64,000 bases of DNA from Cyclobacteriaceae bacterium (GTDB taxonomy: Bacteria; Bacteroidota; Bacteroidia; Cytophagales; Cyclobacteriaceae). Shown here one piece after another: positions 8,810 through 18,867 of the stretch. The DNA is taken from contig JANQSI010000008.1 of assembly GCA_028284125.1 (NCBI GenBank), forward strand, positions 186,001 to 250,000, read 5' to 3'. Within the stretch, counting starts at the first letter, position 1, and each line of letters starts with the position of its first letter. A program made the translations under genes and the position numbers. The notes under the pieces are model-generated. The model was not told where the DNA came from. It saw nothing but the letters and a program-made list of their open reading frames with translations, and ran no database searches.

Positions 8810-11230
8810 ATGGCACAAACTTTGAGTCATTTAGTTAAACCAAGCGTCTTGAAGATCAAACTACTAACAGTCATAATTGCAGTGTTGACAGCATTTCAGG
8901 GACTCTCACAAGTTCAAAATGAAATGGAGAGCACCTTGAATGTTTATCAGAAAGAGAATTTTTCCGAAAGAGTTTATTTGCACACAGACAAATCTAAAGT
9001 GATACCAGGTGAAACGCTTTGGTACAGTGCCTATCTCGTTCAAGGTCCTTTTAACTCTTTTTCAAATCAAAGTAAGGTTCTACATGTTGATTTGATTAAT
9101 GTTCATAATGAGATAATTGTAAGTAAAACGCATAAGATTGAAGGCGGACTTAGCGCTGGCGCTATAACCTTTCCTACTAATGCCCCTGAAGGCTATTATA
9201 TGTTGAGAGCCTACACAAATTGGATGCGCAATTTTGATGATCGCTTGTTTTTTTCAGAAAAAATAGAAGTTGTTTTGACCTCCTATGAAGAACCGCCGAC
9301 GAATCAGAAGCAAGATGTTAACATTTCCTTTTTCCCAGAAGGAGGCCAATTGGTAAATGGATTACTAGGACGTGTGGCGTTCAAAATCTCAGACAGTGAT
9401 GGTAAAGGGATTTCCGAAGATCTGGAAGGCCGCATTATCGATTCCAAAGGGAATACAGTCACTTTTTTCAAGGCTCTTTACAAAGGGATGGGCACTTTCT
9501 TTCTTGATCCGAAAAAAGAAGAACTTTACAAAGCCATATTACCAGATGGATCTGTTTTTCCTCTCCCGGCATCCGTAGATCAGGGAATTTCTATGATGGC
9601 AATCACGGATGAAAACGATATTAAGCTTACGGTAAACGCAAGTTCTGATTATAAAGGAAAGGAAGTGCATCTAATCGGTACGCTTGGAAATAGGTTCGTT
9701 TTCAATAATACCTATGCTATTGATGACGGAAGGATTGAATTCGAAATTCCTAAATCAAATCTTCCAAAAGGAATGCTCACATTGTCATTACTGGATGCTT
9801 CTATGAATCCAAGATGTACAAGACAAGTGTTTATTCAGAATGAGCAATCACTCAATTTCAAGACCACTTTCAAAAAGGAAGGTGAGGACAAAATGATTCT
9901 CGAGGTAAGGGTGACAGACAAGGACGGAAATCCTGTTTCAGCTAATTTCTCAATAGCAGTCACTGATTCTGATTTCACGGATAAAAGTAAATCTGAAAGG
10001 AATTTGGCTTCTCATCTCTTAATTGAGTCGAGAAGCCTTCAACCAATAGAAAATTCTGTTCCTTTTGTGATGAGTGATGACCGAACATCCATCTTGAAAG
10101 CGGATTTACTTATGCTAACTCACACATTCAAAAGTACTGATTGGAGTGAGGTGCTAAATCCGACTAATTCAAATAAGGAATATGATATAGCCAAAGGATT
10201 GACAATTTCTGGTACGGCTAGGTGGGAGGATGGCATTCCATTGCGGAACAAGCAATTTAAAGCCATGGTTTTTGATGAGAAATTAATGTCGCAATTTTCT
10301 ACTTCAACCGATGAAAAGGGAAGATTTTCCATCTATAATTTCGATGAAGAAGGAACGGTCAATGTTATTTTCAGCACCTATGATAAAAAAGGGAAACTGA
10401 TACCGAGCAGAATAACCTTGGACGAGTCTGAGTCTGAACTTCCAATTCCCGACTACAAATTTCAGGAAGCTATCAAAGAAATGATTTCTGAAAATGCTTC
10501 ATCGGAACAGACATTTTCTGAAGAACAAACAAGTTATGCGATGTTTGATGAAGACGCTACTTTTCTTGAAGAGGTTACGGTAGTTGGAAAGAAGATTGAA
10601 GAAGACAGGGCACCATCAGTTCTTGGAGTTAACCCAAGTGCAACGCGATACCTTGAAGAAAATAAGATAGATCAAAGAGACTACTTGCAGGTATTAAACA
10701 CGATTGCTGGAGTTCAATATACTGGCCGTGGACCTACTGCTAATGTCACCATTCGTGGACCTGTCAATTTTGGTGCCTCATCACCACTGTGGATATTGGA
10801 TGGAGTCATTATTACACCTGATCCTAATCCTGGAAATTCCAATGTGCCAGAATTTATTGCAAATCTGAATCCTAACTCAATAGATCGAATAGAGGTAGCA
10901 AAAGGTGCTGAGGCTTCCATCTTTGGATCGCGTGGAGGTGCTGGTGCAATCCTTATTTATACAAAACAAGGAGGAAGTGCCTATGAATCTAAAACAACCA
11001 ATTTGGAAGTAAATGGGCATAGTGCTCCTAAATACTTTGACCCTATTAATTCTTCAAGCACTAACAGGTTTACGCTATATTGGAATCCACGAATTCAGAC
11101 AGACGAGAATGGAATGGCAACTATCTCATTTTATAATAATGTCAATGCAGAAGATATTCAGGTAGATATTCAGGGGCTTTCTACCAGGGGTCTAATTGGC
11201 GTTTATTTAGAATCCATCAAAGTAGAATAA
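8810..11230 (+). CDS. MG2-like plus TonB-dependent receptor plug-domain protein without an evident barrel
   Basis: ERVYLHTDKSKVIPGETLWYSAYL (MG2-like); plug region VLNTIAGVQYTG...WILDGVII...IDRIEVAKGAEASIFGSRGGAGAILIYTKQG near the C-terminus. Confidence 0.85.
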   Translation: MAQTLSHLVKPSVLKIKLLTVIIAVLTAFQGLSQVQNEMESTLNVYQKENFSERVYLHTDKSKVIPGETLWYSAYLVQGPFNSFSNQSKVLHVDLINVHNEIIVSKTHKIEGGLSAGAITFPTNAPEGYYMLRAYTNWMRNFDDRLFFSEKIEVVLTSYEEPPTNQKQDVNISFFPEGGQLVNGLLGRVAFKISDSDGKGISEDLEGRIIDSKGNTVTFFKALYKGMGTFFLDPKKEELYKAILPDGSVFPLPASVDQGISMMAITDENDIKLTVNASSDYKGKEVHLIGTLGNRFVFNNTYAIDDGRIEFEIPKSNLPKGMLTLSLLDASMNPRCTRQVFIQNEQSLNFKTTFKKEGEDKMILEVRVTDKDGNPVSANFSIAVTDSDFTDKSKSERNLASHLLIESRSLQPIENSVPFVMSDDRTSILKADLLMLTHTFKSTDWSEVLNPTNSNKEYDIAKGLTISGTARWEDGIPLRNKQFKAMVFDEKLMSQFSTSTDEKGRFSIYNFDEEGTVNVIFSTYDKKGKLIPSRITLDESESELPIPDYKFQEAIKEMISENASSEQTFSEEQTSYAMFDEDATFLEEVTVVGKKIEEDRAPSVLGVNPSATRYLEENKIDQRDYLQVLNTIAGVQYTGRGPTANVTIRGPVNFGASSPLWILDGVIITPDPNPGNSNVPEFIANLNPNSIDRIEVAKGAEASIFGSRGGAGAILIYTKQGGSAYESKTTNLEVNGHSAPKYFDPINSSSTNRFTLYWNPRIQTDENGMATISFYNNVNAEDIQVDIQGLSTRGLIGVYLESIKVE

Positions 11231-11295
11231 ATAGCATTTGAAAAGCAATGGACATAATCAATTTGAAAGTGTCTTGTTGCATTCAGGCTTTGTTA

Positions 11296-11323
11296 CAAAA
11301 AAGCCTCTGATAATTCAGAGGCC
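11296..11323 (-). terminator. Rho-independent terminator of the S9 peptidase gene
   Basis: Minus strand GCCTCTGA-atta-TCAGAGGC followed by TTTTTT. Confidence 0.75.
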
Positions 11324-11350
11324 TTATCGCGGTAATAGATAAAAAAGTCG

Positions 11351-13474
11351 CTATTTATCATCGAGTTCTAATACCTTAAAAAGAAAAGCGATTTGTTCGG
11401 CTTGAGTTTGAGCTCGATCAAGTCTTGTGGCTCCCGCGCTGTGTCCTGCTCCTCTTGCAATTTTTAAAACAACCGGATTTGAGCAATCATCTGGAACAGC
11501 CGACTGTAGCGCTGCAGTGTACTTGTATCCGTGCATTGGAGTAGTTGTATTGTCAAGTTCTCCGACCTGAACCAATGTCGGTGGATAACACCTTCCTTCG
11601 ACTAGGTTGTGATATGGAGAATAAGATCGTAACAATTCAAAATCTTCTTCATTATCTGCACTTCCAAAATCACCGGTCCAATTGGCTGATCCGAATTTGT
11701 CATATCTAAGCATATCCAGCACTGGATAATCTATGATGCACGCACCATACAAATCAGGACGAATATTAGTTGCAATGGCAGGCAGAAGTCCACTGGCACT
11801 TCCACCATTAGCCACTATCAGTCCTTTTCTTGTGTAACCATCCTCAATTAACCATTCAGATGCACTGATATAGTCGTCTATGACATTTTGTTTGTTCTCA
11901 TTTGATCCTGCTTTATACCATTCAGCTCCATAAACACCACCACCTCTTACACTTGGTACCGCATAAATGCCACCTCTTTGAATCCATGGACGCAAATAGC
12001 TTTGCCAAAGAAAGGCACTCCAGTTGAAAGCTCCATAGGCATAAAGAAAGACAGGAGTGTTGCCATCTTTCTTGAGCCCCTTTTTGTAGATAAGTTGAAT
12101 TGGAATCTCCGTTCCATCTTTTGAGGCATAAGAGGAATGCTCAAAAGTGTAGTCATCAGGATTGATTGAAAGATCTACATTGCTGTAGAGTGTTGTTTGA
12201 CCGGATTGAAGGTCGACTTCCGAAACGGAAACAGGAGAAACAATGCTCGCTGATGTCAAGTAGGCTTTAGTGCTATGACGTTCAGCTCTGCTCAGAAAAA
12301 TATTGGAACCGTCCGGTTCTAATTTGAATTGAAAATTTCCGTCAAGATCGTAGAAATTAAGCACTTTCCTAGTGACCACATTAGAACGGAGTACTAGACG
12401 AGAACCAACTACAAAAGTCCCTGAAATCACTTCTTCTGACTCTGGAATGATCTCCTCCCATTCTCTTTCCTCCAATTGATTGGTGTTTATCGCGACTACT
12501 CTGTGGTTCGGTGCATCAAGCGTAGTTCTGAAATACAATCGATCACTGTTTTTATAAAGAAAAGTAAAGGTGTTTTCAAAGTTATCAACCAGGGTTACAA
12601 ACTGACTGTTTGGTTTCCGAAGGTCTTTTACCATTATTCTATTTCCTAGCTCACCGGGATCAACAATACTTACAATTAACCATTGGTCGTCATAGGAAAT
12701 GCTGCTCGCATAGATCCAGGTTGGTTGATCTGGATTTTCATAAATTAATCTATCATCTTCCTGATCCGTACCCATTTTGTGATAGAGGAAACGAGCTCTA
12801 GGTAGAGGAGCCTGTGGATCTTTTGGAACCTCATACTTTGAATAATAAAAGCCTGAAGCATCCTGATTCCATGCCATAAATGATCTTCCAAAGTAGTAAC
12901 CGTTAATTGTGTCACGAAGTGTTTGTTTCTTGTTAATATCTAAGAAGTAGAGATTGGCGTAACGAGATTTGTTCACTGTTTCACTGAAACATAAGTAGGC
13001 ACCGGCTGGACTGAGATTGTTAAAAGAGTACGTTTTTGTTTCAGTGTTGAGCTTTTCAAGGTCGATAAGAAGGTCTCGTTCTTTTGTGTTGCGGTCTATC
13101 AAATAATAACTTGATGAAGAGCTACCGGCAGTAGCAACCGGCAAGATTAATTTTTCCCCACTTTGCAAAGGAGCACTAGAAACATCTTTTTCTGATAACT
13201 CAGCAATTTCACTTTTGAACTGTTTGATCATCGACTGACTAGATGCTAAGTACGATTCGTAAAAATCATCCTGAGCACTCATCCATTCATTTAACTCTGG
13301 ACTGTTAAGGTCTTCCATCCACTGATAGGGATCTGAAACCTCACTTCCATGATAGATATTCACTTTATCAATCTTCTGTGCGAAAGGATAGTCGTGAAAT
13401 TGTTTAGTCTGACTGCTGCAATCAAAGTAGATGACCGCAATAAGTAGACTCAGTTTTGTTGTTATTTGCTTCAT
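11351..13474 (-). CDS. Prolyl oligopeptidase family S9 serine peptidase
   Basis: DPYQWMEDLNSPELNEWMSAQ N-terminus; NGGSASGLL nucleophile region; GAGHSAGA His region. Confidence 0.9.
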   Translation of the reverse strand: MKQITTKLSLLIAVIYFDCSSQTKQFHDYPFAQKIDKVNIYHGSEVSDPYQWMEDLNSPELNEWMSAQDDFYESYLASSQSMIKQFKSEIAELSEKDVSSAPLQSGEKLILPVATAGSSSSSYYLIDRNTKERDLLIDLEKLNTETKTYSFNNLSPAGAYLCFSETVNKSRYANLYFLDINKKQTLRDTINGYYFGRSFMAWNQDASGFYYSKYEVPKDPQAPLPRARFLYHKMGTDQEDDRLIYENPDQPTWIYASSISYDDQWLIVSIVDPGELGNRIMVKDLRKPNSQFVTLVDNFENTFTFLYKNSDRLYFRTTLDAPNHRVVAINTNQLEEREWEEIIPESEEVISGTFVVGSRLVLRSNVVTRKVLNFYDLDGNFQFKLEPDGSNIFLSRAERHSTKAYLTSASIVSPVSVSEVDLQSGQTTLYSNVDLSINPDDYTFEHSSYASKDGTEIPIQLIYKKGLKKDGNTPVFLYAYGAFNWSAFLWQSYLRPWIQRGGIYAVPSVRGGGVYGAEWYKAGSNENKQNVIDDYISASEWLIEDGYTRKGLIVANGGSASGLLPAIATNIRPDLYGACIIDYPVLDMLRYDKFGSANWTGDFGSADNEEDFELLRSYSPYHNLVEGRCYPPTLVQVGELDNTTTPMHGYKYTAALQSAVPDDCSNPVVLKIARGAGHSAGATRLDRAQTQAEQIAFLFKVLELDDK

Positions 13475-13526
13475 TCTATAAGAAAATTACATGCTGAATT
13501 TTCAGCACTTTATATCAAAAAAATAT

Positions 13527-15221
13527 TTACTTGGTTTGATTAATGACTTCTTTCAGTTTAGTAAAATCTCCACTATTGGAAATGGCTAGTAGGCGCTCAC
13601 CGAGAATCCTCTTTTTACTGGCATCCTCTGATTTCAGGATTTCAGAAAGTTCATCAATGGATTGATAACCATTGATCCAACTCATTTTATTTCCAATAGA
13701 AGTGGTCAAATTATTGTTGTATTTGAAATTGATGGCAAAATTCCTGATCGATCTTTTCAGTTTAGCTTCATCAAAGCGCTGAAAATGCTTTAGTGCAGCC
13801 GCTGATATTGCCGGGTCTTGATCATTTATGCAGGCTTCAATGACCAGATAGGAGGGAAAGCAACTAATAGCCTCCATATAATCCAATACCTGAAGTTTTA
13901 CTTTTAAGTCCTCAGAATTTATTTGCCGGGCAACTAAGTAAAATTCCCTGCTGTTCTCAAATTTTGTGATTGCAGCAATTAAACTAGTCGTTACTTCAGG
14001 ATCTTCTTCGGTTCTTAGCTGGTTGAAAATTGGTATCATGATTCTTGGATTGTAATCACTGATCAAAGCTTTGGCTGCTTCTCTTCTGATCTGAACTTTT
14101 TCGGAATTGATTAACTCCAGTGAGTTTGAATCCTTTCTCGGACTAGTGAAAGTAGTTGATCTTAAATTCTTAACGGTATAGAATTGGATGGAGGAAAGGG
14201 AATATGCTTCAAAAAGTACCAGGAAACTTAGGGCAATAACCAAAGAAAGAGATACCGCTTTTTTCCTTTTTGGACTTTCAATGATGAGTTTAATTCGTTC
14301 CTTTATACTGGTTGCGCCCAAAATGGAAACCATGGAATTCAGCTTCAAAGTACCAACATGATTTCCCTCGGCAAGTTTCAAGAGTTCAGAAGCATACTGA
14401 GTAGGCTTGATATCATTAGCCAGTACTTGCTCATCGCAAGCTTTTTCACATTCAGCTTTCTGTTGTTTGAGTGCGAACCAAACCAGCGGATTGTACCAGC
14501 AAATAATCACGCCAAGACTAGCTATTAAGTTGGTGAGATAATCGTTACGTTTAATGTGAATCAGTTCATGCAACAAGACGATTTTGATTTTCTCTTCCTC
14601 CCAATCTTTCGCAATCTCAGGTAAAACAACAATTGGTCGTAAATAGCCAAAAGTCAATGGAGTGTTTACTCGCTTGTTATACAAGATTTTGATTCTTCTA
14701 TTAAGGTTTATCTTCCTTTGACATTCAAGAAGAATCGAATGGAGAGACACGGTGGCTTTTGATCCAGTTAATAGGAGCGTTCTTAACCAGATCGTTTCTC
14801 TGATTAGCAATGCAGCTAATAGTAAGATGCCTAAAAGCCAGGCAATAGCTGAGATTTCAACGAATGAAATAGGTGATTTTTCTGCGACTGCTGCTGTTCC
14901 CTTTTTGATGGCTTGAATAGAATTTGTCTCGGTGTCTACTATAGTTTCAGTCTTTACTTGCTCTGTCACAAATGAGTCGTATTCATAGAGATCTACTTCT
15001 AAAGGTTGTCCAAGATCTGATAGCAGTGGAATGACCAAGATCGCTATCAGTGATAAGTTCCAAACTTTGTACTTAACAGAAGAAGAATACTTTTTTAAAA
15101 GCCCTTGAATGATCATTGCCGAAATCATGATCAACGAACTTTTTATCAAGAAACTGACCAGGAAATCAGATCCCAGGAAATCGTACATTGAGCCGGTGAT
15201 TCTTAGTAGAAATTCAATCAT
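13527..15221 (-). CDS. M56 (BlaR1-like) metallopeptidase with C-terminal HEAT-like repeats
   Basis: HELIHIKRNDY motif and multiple TMs; repeated helical segments after about residue 370. Confidence 0.85.
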   Translation of the reverse strand: MIEFLLRITGSMYDFLGSDFLVSFLIKSSLIMISAMIIQGLLKKYSSSVKYKVWNLSLIAILVIPLLSDLGQPLEVDLYEYDSFVTEQVKTETIVDTETNSIQAIKKGTAAVAEKSPISFVEISAIAWLLGILLLAALLIRETIWLRTLLLTGSKATVSLHSILLECQRKINLNRRIKILYNKRVNTPLTFGYLRPIVVLPEIAKDWEEEKIKIVLLHELIHIKRNDYLTNLIASLGVIICWYNPLVWFALKQQKAECEKACDEQVLANDIKPTQYASELLKLAEGNHVGTLKLNSMVSILGATSIKERIKLIIESPKRKKAVSLSLVIALSFLVLFEAYSLSSIQFYTVKNLRSTTFTSPRKDSNSLELINSEKVQIRREAAKALISDYNPRIMIPIFNQLRTEEDPEVTTSLIAAITKFENSREFYLVARQINSEDLKVKLQVLDYMEAISCFPSYLVIEACINDQDPAISAAALKHFQRFDEAKLKRSIRNFAINFKYNNNLTTSIGNKMSWINGYQSIDELSEILKSEDASKKRILGERLLAISNSGDFTKLKEVINQTK

Positions 15222-15603
15222 TCTTCTTCTTTTCTGCTTCTTCGATCAGTTTTTTTAATTCGTTAATATCATCCTCCGATAATTTATCCTTAGAAAAATT
15301 CAGAATAGTAGAAATGGCTTTAGGAGCCGATCCGTCATAGAAATTGTTGACCATTTTCTTCAGCATAGATCCCTTTTCTTTCTCCTGTACAGCTGCTGGA
15401 TGATAAATGAGTTTCTTCCCTTCCCGATAACTCTTCAAGTATCCTTTGTTGACCATAATGGTCATGATGGACCTGATTGCATTGTAAGTAGGAGGATCGG
15501 GCAAATGATCAAGTACTTCCTGGGTGCTACCTTTTTTGAGCCGAACAAGAATGTCCATTACTTGTCGCTCTCTCATGCTTAGCTTATCGTACAGATCACC
15601 CAT
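15214..15603 (-). CDS. BlaI/MecI/CopY family transcriptional regulator
   Basis: LSMRERQVMDILVRLKKGSTQEVLDHLPDPPTYNAIRSIMTIMVNKGYL; overlaps M56 gene start. Confidence 0.92.
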   Translation of the reverse strand: MGDLYDKLSMRERQVMDILVRLKKGSTQEVLDHLPDPPTYNAIRSIMTIMVNKGYLKSYREGKKLIYHPAAVQEKEKGSMLKKMVNNFYDGSAPKAISTILNFSKDKLSEDDINELKKLIEEAEKKKND

Positions 15604-15690
15604 TTTTAGATCCTTAACTTTTAATGCTGAAAATTTAGCAGTTTATACGATGAATGAAAAGAAAATGTTTAAATTCTGATTTATCAGTCG

Positions 15691-16356
15691 CTATTGCTCC
15701 TTCTCAAACCTTTCTATTTCTTCTGTCAATGCGAGTGCTGAAACAATTTGACTTCCATTTCCACGCAGAAGAGCATTCATCCAACGCTTTTCGGCATTCT
15801 TAGGACTTAGCTTGAAATGAGCCCAAATGGCAAACGGCACGAAAACTCCAATACTTAAAATGAAATTGCTCGCAATCCAAGTCTGATTTCCGACGGCTAC
15901 TATATCGATATTCCAAACAAGTTTGAAAAGCAGAATAATAAAGCCAAAGTAGAGTGGAGCAATCCAGACACCGAGTCTAAGGTATCGAATGATCATCAGT
16001 CGGATGGCGCTCAGTCTTTTTTGCATTTCAGGAATCGGTGTTGAATAATCCAGGTTAGTGATCAATTGTAGCTCATGAATTGTTGCTACACATATGGATA
16101 TCGTCCAGATGGCAAAAACAATACCTGTTGCTGCCATATGAATAACTTCCCAGTTATTGACACTAAACATCAGGAAGAGGATTGAGAATAGGAAATAGAA
16201 AGCCAATGTTGCCGCCTTTACCCAAATCAAATTATTCATTTTGTTTTTGACTTTGTCCAAATTGGATCTTCGAATGATCTCCAAGTTGAGTTTCCAGTTA
16301 CGTTCTATCTTTTTATCCAAGGAAGCCCACGTTTTTTGTAAATCTTCTAGTCTCAT
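15691..16356 (-). CDS. Membrane protein, possible anti-sigma partner
   Basis: Several TM segments; overlaps ECF sigma gene stop. Confidence 0.55.
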   Translation of the reverse strand: MRLEDLQKTWASLDKKIERNWKLNLEIIRRSNLDKVKNKMNNLIWVKAATLAFYFLFSILFLMFSVNNWEVIHMAATGIVFAIWTISICVATIHELQLITNLDYSTPIPEMQKRLSAIRLMIIRYLRLGVWIAPLYFGFIILLFKLVWNIDIVAVGNQTWIASNFILSIGVFVPFAIWAHFKLSPKNAEKRWMNALLRGNGSQIVSALALTEEIERFEKEQ

Positions 16357-16853
16357 TGCTGTTCAATAGTTTTAAATTGTTCTTTTAATTTTCTTTTTAT
16401 TCGATTGATTTTGGTACCGACGTTACTCGATGTAATCGATAGAATTTTTCCAATCTCTTCGTAACTTTTTTCTTCCAAGTAGAGGATCATCAATGCTTTG
16501 TTAATCCCATCAAGTTGATCAATGAATTGACGGAGTAGTCTTACGTCTTCTTCCGCTTCATTTTCGGTATTATCAATGATCACTAAATCGTTATCAAGTG
16601 GTGTTAAATATTTCTTTTTGGTTTTGAGTTTTCGATAGTTAGAAATTGCCACATTGAGTGCTACTCTGTAAACCCATGTGGAACGTTTTGATCTACCGTC
16701 AAACCGGTCAAAGCTGTTCCATAGTTGAAGAATCACTTCTTGCACCAGATCTTTCTGACTTTCAGGATCAGAGCAATAAGAATGACAGATCTTGAAAATG
16801 ATGCCTTTATCTTCTTCAAGCATTTCCAGAAACGCCTCCTTATTGTGATGCAT
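16353..16853 (-). CDS. ECF RNA polymerase sigma factor
   Basis: DLVQEVILQLWNSFDRFDGRSKRSTWVYRVALNVA and sigma4 region YLEEKSYEEIGKILSITSSNVGTKINRIK. Confidence 0.93.
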   Translation of the reverse strand: MHHNKEAFLEMLEEDKGIIFKICHSYCSDPESQKDLVQEVILQLWNSFDRFDGRSKRSTWVYRVALNVAISNYRKLKTKKKYLTPLDNDLVIIDNTENEAEEDVRLLRQFIDQLDGINKALMILYLEEKSYEEIGKILSITSSNVGTKINRIKRKLKEQFKTIEQQ

Positions 16854-17099
16854 ATCCTAAAGTTATCAAGTTGGAAAAATTCATTTACTCGAATTATTTC
16901 CTAATTAATCGTGTGACCTCTTCGAAAATCACAGTTAGTCGGAAAAAATTTCAAATGTTATTCAAAACAAGATTTTAAGGTGGTGGCTTATTTATAATTT
17001 CTCTGTTCTCATTGGAATAGTCATGTAGTAGTGTGATTTTGATCATGTTTAGTTCTTATCAAATTCGGATATTTACGCCCTCTGATATGATTTGAAAAC

Positions 17100-17510
17100 A
17101 TGGAAAACGCGACAATAAAAGACATAATGTCTCATCAGGTGCAGAAACTAACCACCAACGACGATGTAATTACAGCTAAGGAAATGATGGAAGAACATAA
17201 GATCAGCCACATTCCTATCATGTTGAATGATGAACTGGTTGGTATTGTGAGCAGTAATGACATTGCTCAAGTCGAGTATCTGTGTGATTTTATTGGAGAA
17301 AAATTAGAAAGAAGTAGAATTTTCCAGTCATTATCCATGCATGAGGTAATGACGAAGGATGTAGTTTCTCTAAATTCCGATTCTATGATTTCTGAAGCTA
17401 TTCTGGTTTTTAGCAATGCTTCTTTTCATAGTTTGCCAGTTATGGATGACGGAGAACTTGTTGGAATTGTAACTGCTAAAGATGTATTCAGATATTTAAG
17501 TTTGCGATAA
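17100..17510 (+). CDS. Tandem CBS domain protein
   Basis: TIKDIMSHQVQKLTTNDDVITAKEMMEEHKISHIPIM and MTKDVVSLNSDSMISEA...HSLPVMDDGELVGIVTAKDV. Confidence 0.92.
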   Translation: MENATIKDIMSHQVQKLTTNDDVITAKEMMEEHKISHIPIMLNDELVGIVSSNDIAQVEYLCDFIGEKLERSRIFQSLSMHEVMTKDVVSLNSDSMISEAILVFSNASFHSLPVMDDGELVGIVTAKDVFRYLSLR

Positions 17511-17522
17511 AGTGAACTTGAT

Positions 17523-18767
17523 TTAGAAAGGTGCTAATCTAGTATCCTTTAAAGTTTCGCCTTGGCTCGCTAGAGTGAACTCACTTACTTCTCCAAAGCC
17601 AATAAAGATGAATTTTATCACTTTCAATGATCCTATCGATTGCGTATATGAAGTTTGAAATGGATCATTTTCACTAATAGTAATTGAAACTTCCTTACTG
17701 TCATTTTTGATTTTAACAGAATTGCTTATTAGCAAATCAGTAGATAGAAGTGAAAGGTCGTTCACTTTTCCAGAAAGCTCAACTTCACTACATTTCAATG
17801 ATGTTATTCCATAGCACCCATCATTGCTGATTGGTATACGAATCGAATTCTTTTCGCCTTTTATCACTATATCTATTTGACTGCAAATTCGATTTTCCAG
17901 ATATCCCAGGCCTTTTACCGTGGTGCTCAATTCAAAACTATCCCCATTTATTTGACTGAGCATCTCATTCGAAAGTGTAAATACCAAATACATTTCATCA
18001 AGATCTTTGATTGCGTATTTATCAGATAACTCTTTTGAAATTACCAGTCGATCGTTTTTCATGAAATCATCCTTGTTCACATAGATTGGGTTGCTATCGA
18101 ATCCGGATTTCATAATTAATCCATGCCAAGTTGGAGAGGTAATATGCACATAACTGCTTGCAAGAATTTCATCCTCTAATAGAAGCTTGGCTTGATGATA
18201 ATCGGGATAAAAATAGGTGCCAGTATAGAAATTCTTTGAAGGATCTAAAACTGTTTGTTCAAATGGATTCCAGGACAATTGAATTTTGATTTCCTGTCCA
18301 GTAGCATTCGAAATATCATAGTTAAATCCGATGGTAGCAGGTACTCCTTCATGTTGTGATTTTTCTGGTACCAGAGTGACGATAATTTTCTCTTCAGAAA
18401 TCCAATAACGAGAGATGAGAATACCTCCTAGTAAAAGAATTATTACTCCCAACAATTGACCAGCTATTTTAGCAATATTGCGATTCGAAGATTTAGGTTT
18501 TACAGGATTTGCTTGTTTGAATGCGTGCCATCCATCATAGCCAAGGACGATTGCCATTGCGTCCAATGTTTTTATCTGAGGAATCCCATCCCGTTCATCA
18601 GTCCAAATTCTTCTCAGGGTAGCAGTACTTAAATCAACTCCGGATTTCTCATATATCACTTTGTTCAAGTATTCGAAATCTCGTTGCATGAGTGAATCAT
18701 TTTGAAGATTCAATTCCTCAGCGATTCTCATTTTACACAGTGAGATATAATGATTTTCAGGATTCAT
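17523..18767 (-). CDS. Hypothetical protein with N-terminal HTH-like region and one TM helix
   Basis: VDLSTATLRRIWTDERDGIPQIKTLDAMAIVLGYDGWHAF, then TM LLGVIILLLGGILI. Confidence 0.55.
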   Translation of the reverse strand: MNPENHYISLCKMRIAEELNLQNDSLMQRDFEYLNKVIYEKSGVDLSTATLRRIWTDERDGIPQIKTLDAMAIVLGYDGWHAFKQANPVKPKSSNRNIAKIAGQLLGVIILLLGGILISRYWISEEKIIVTLVPEKSQHEGVPATIGFNYDISNATGQEIKIQLSWNPFEQTVLDPSKNFYTGTYFYPDYHQAKLLLEDEILASSYVHITSPTWHGLIMKSGFDSNPIYVNKDDFMKNDRLVISKELSDKYAIKDLDEMYLVFTLSNEMLSQINGDSFELSTTVKGLGYLENRICSQIDIVIKGEKNSIRIPISNDGCYGITSLKCSEVELSGKVNDLSLLSTDLLISNSVKIKNDSKEVSITISENDPFQTSYTQSIGSLKVIKFIFIGFGEVSEFTLASQGETLKDTRLAPF

Positions 18768-18867
18768 AGATAATTAAGAGAGTGAAAAGGTTTTGCAAAG
18801 GTTTTGAAAAACCCAATCTGCCTCCTTCTTTTCTTGAACTCGTTAGGCTTGCTAAAACTATCATTTT

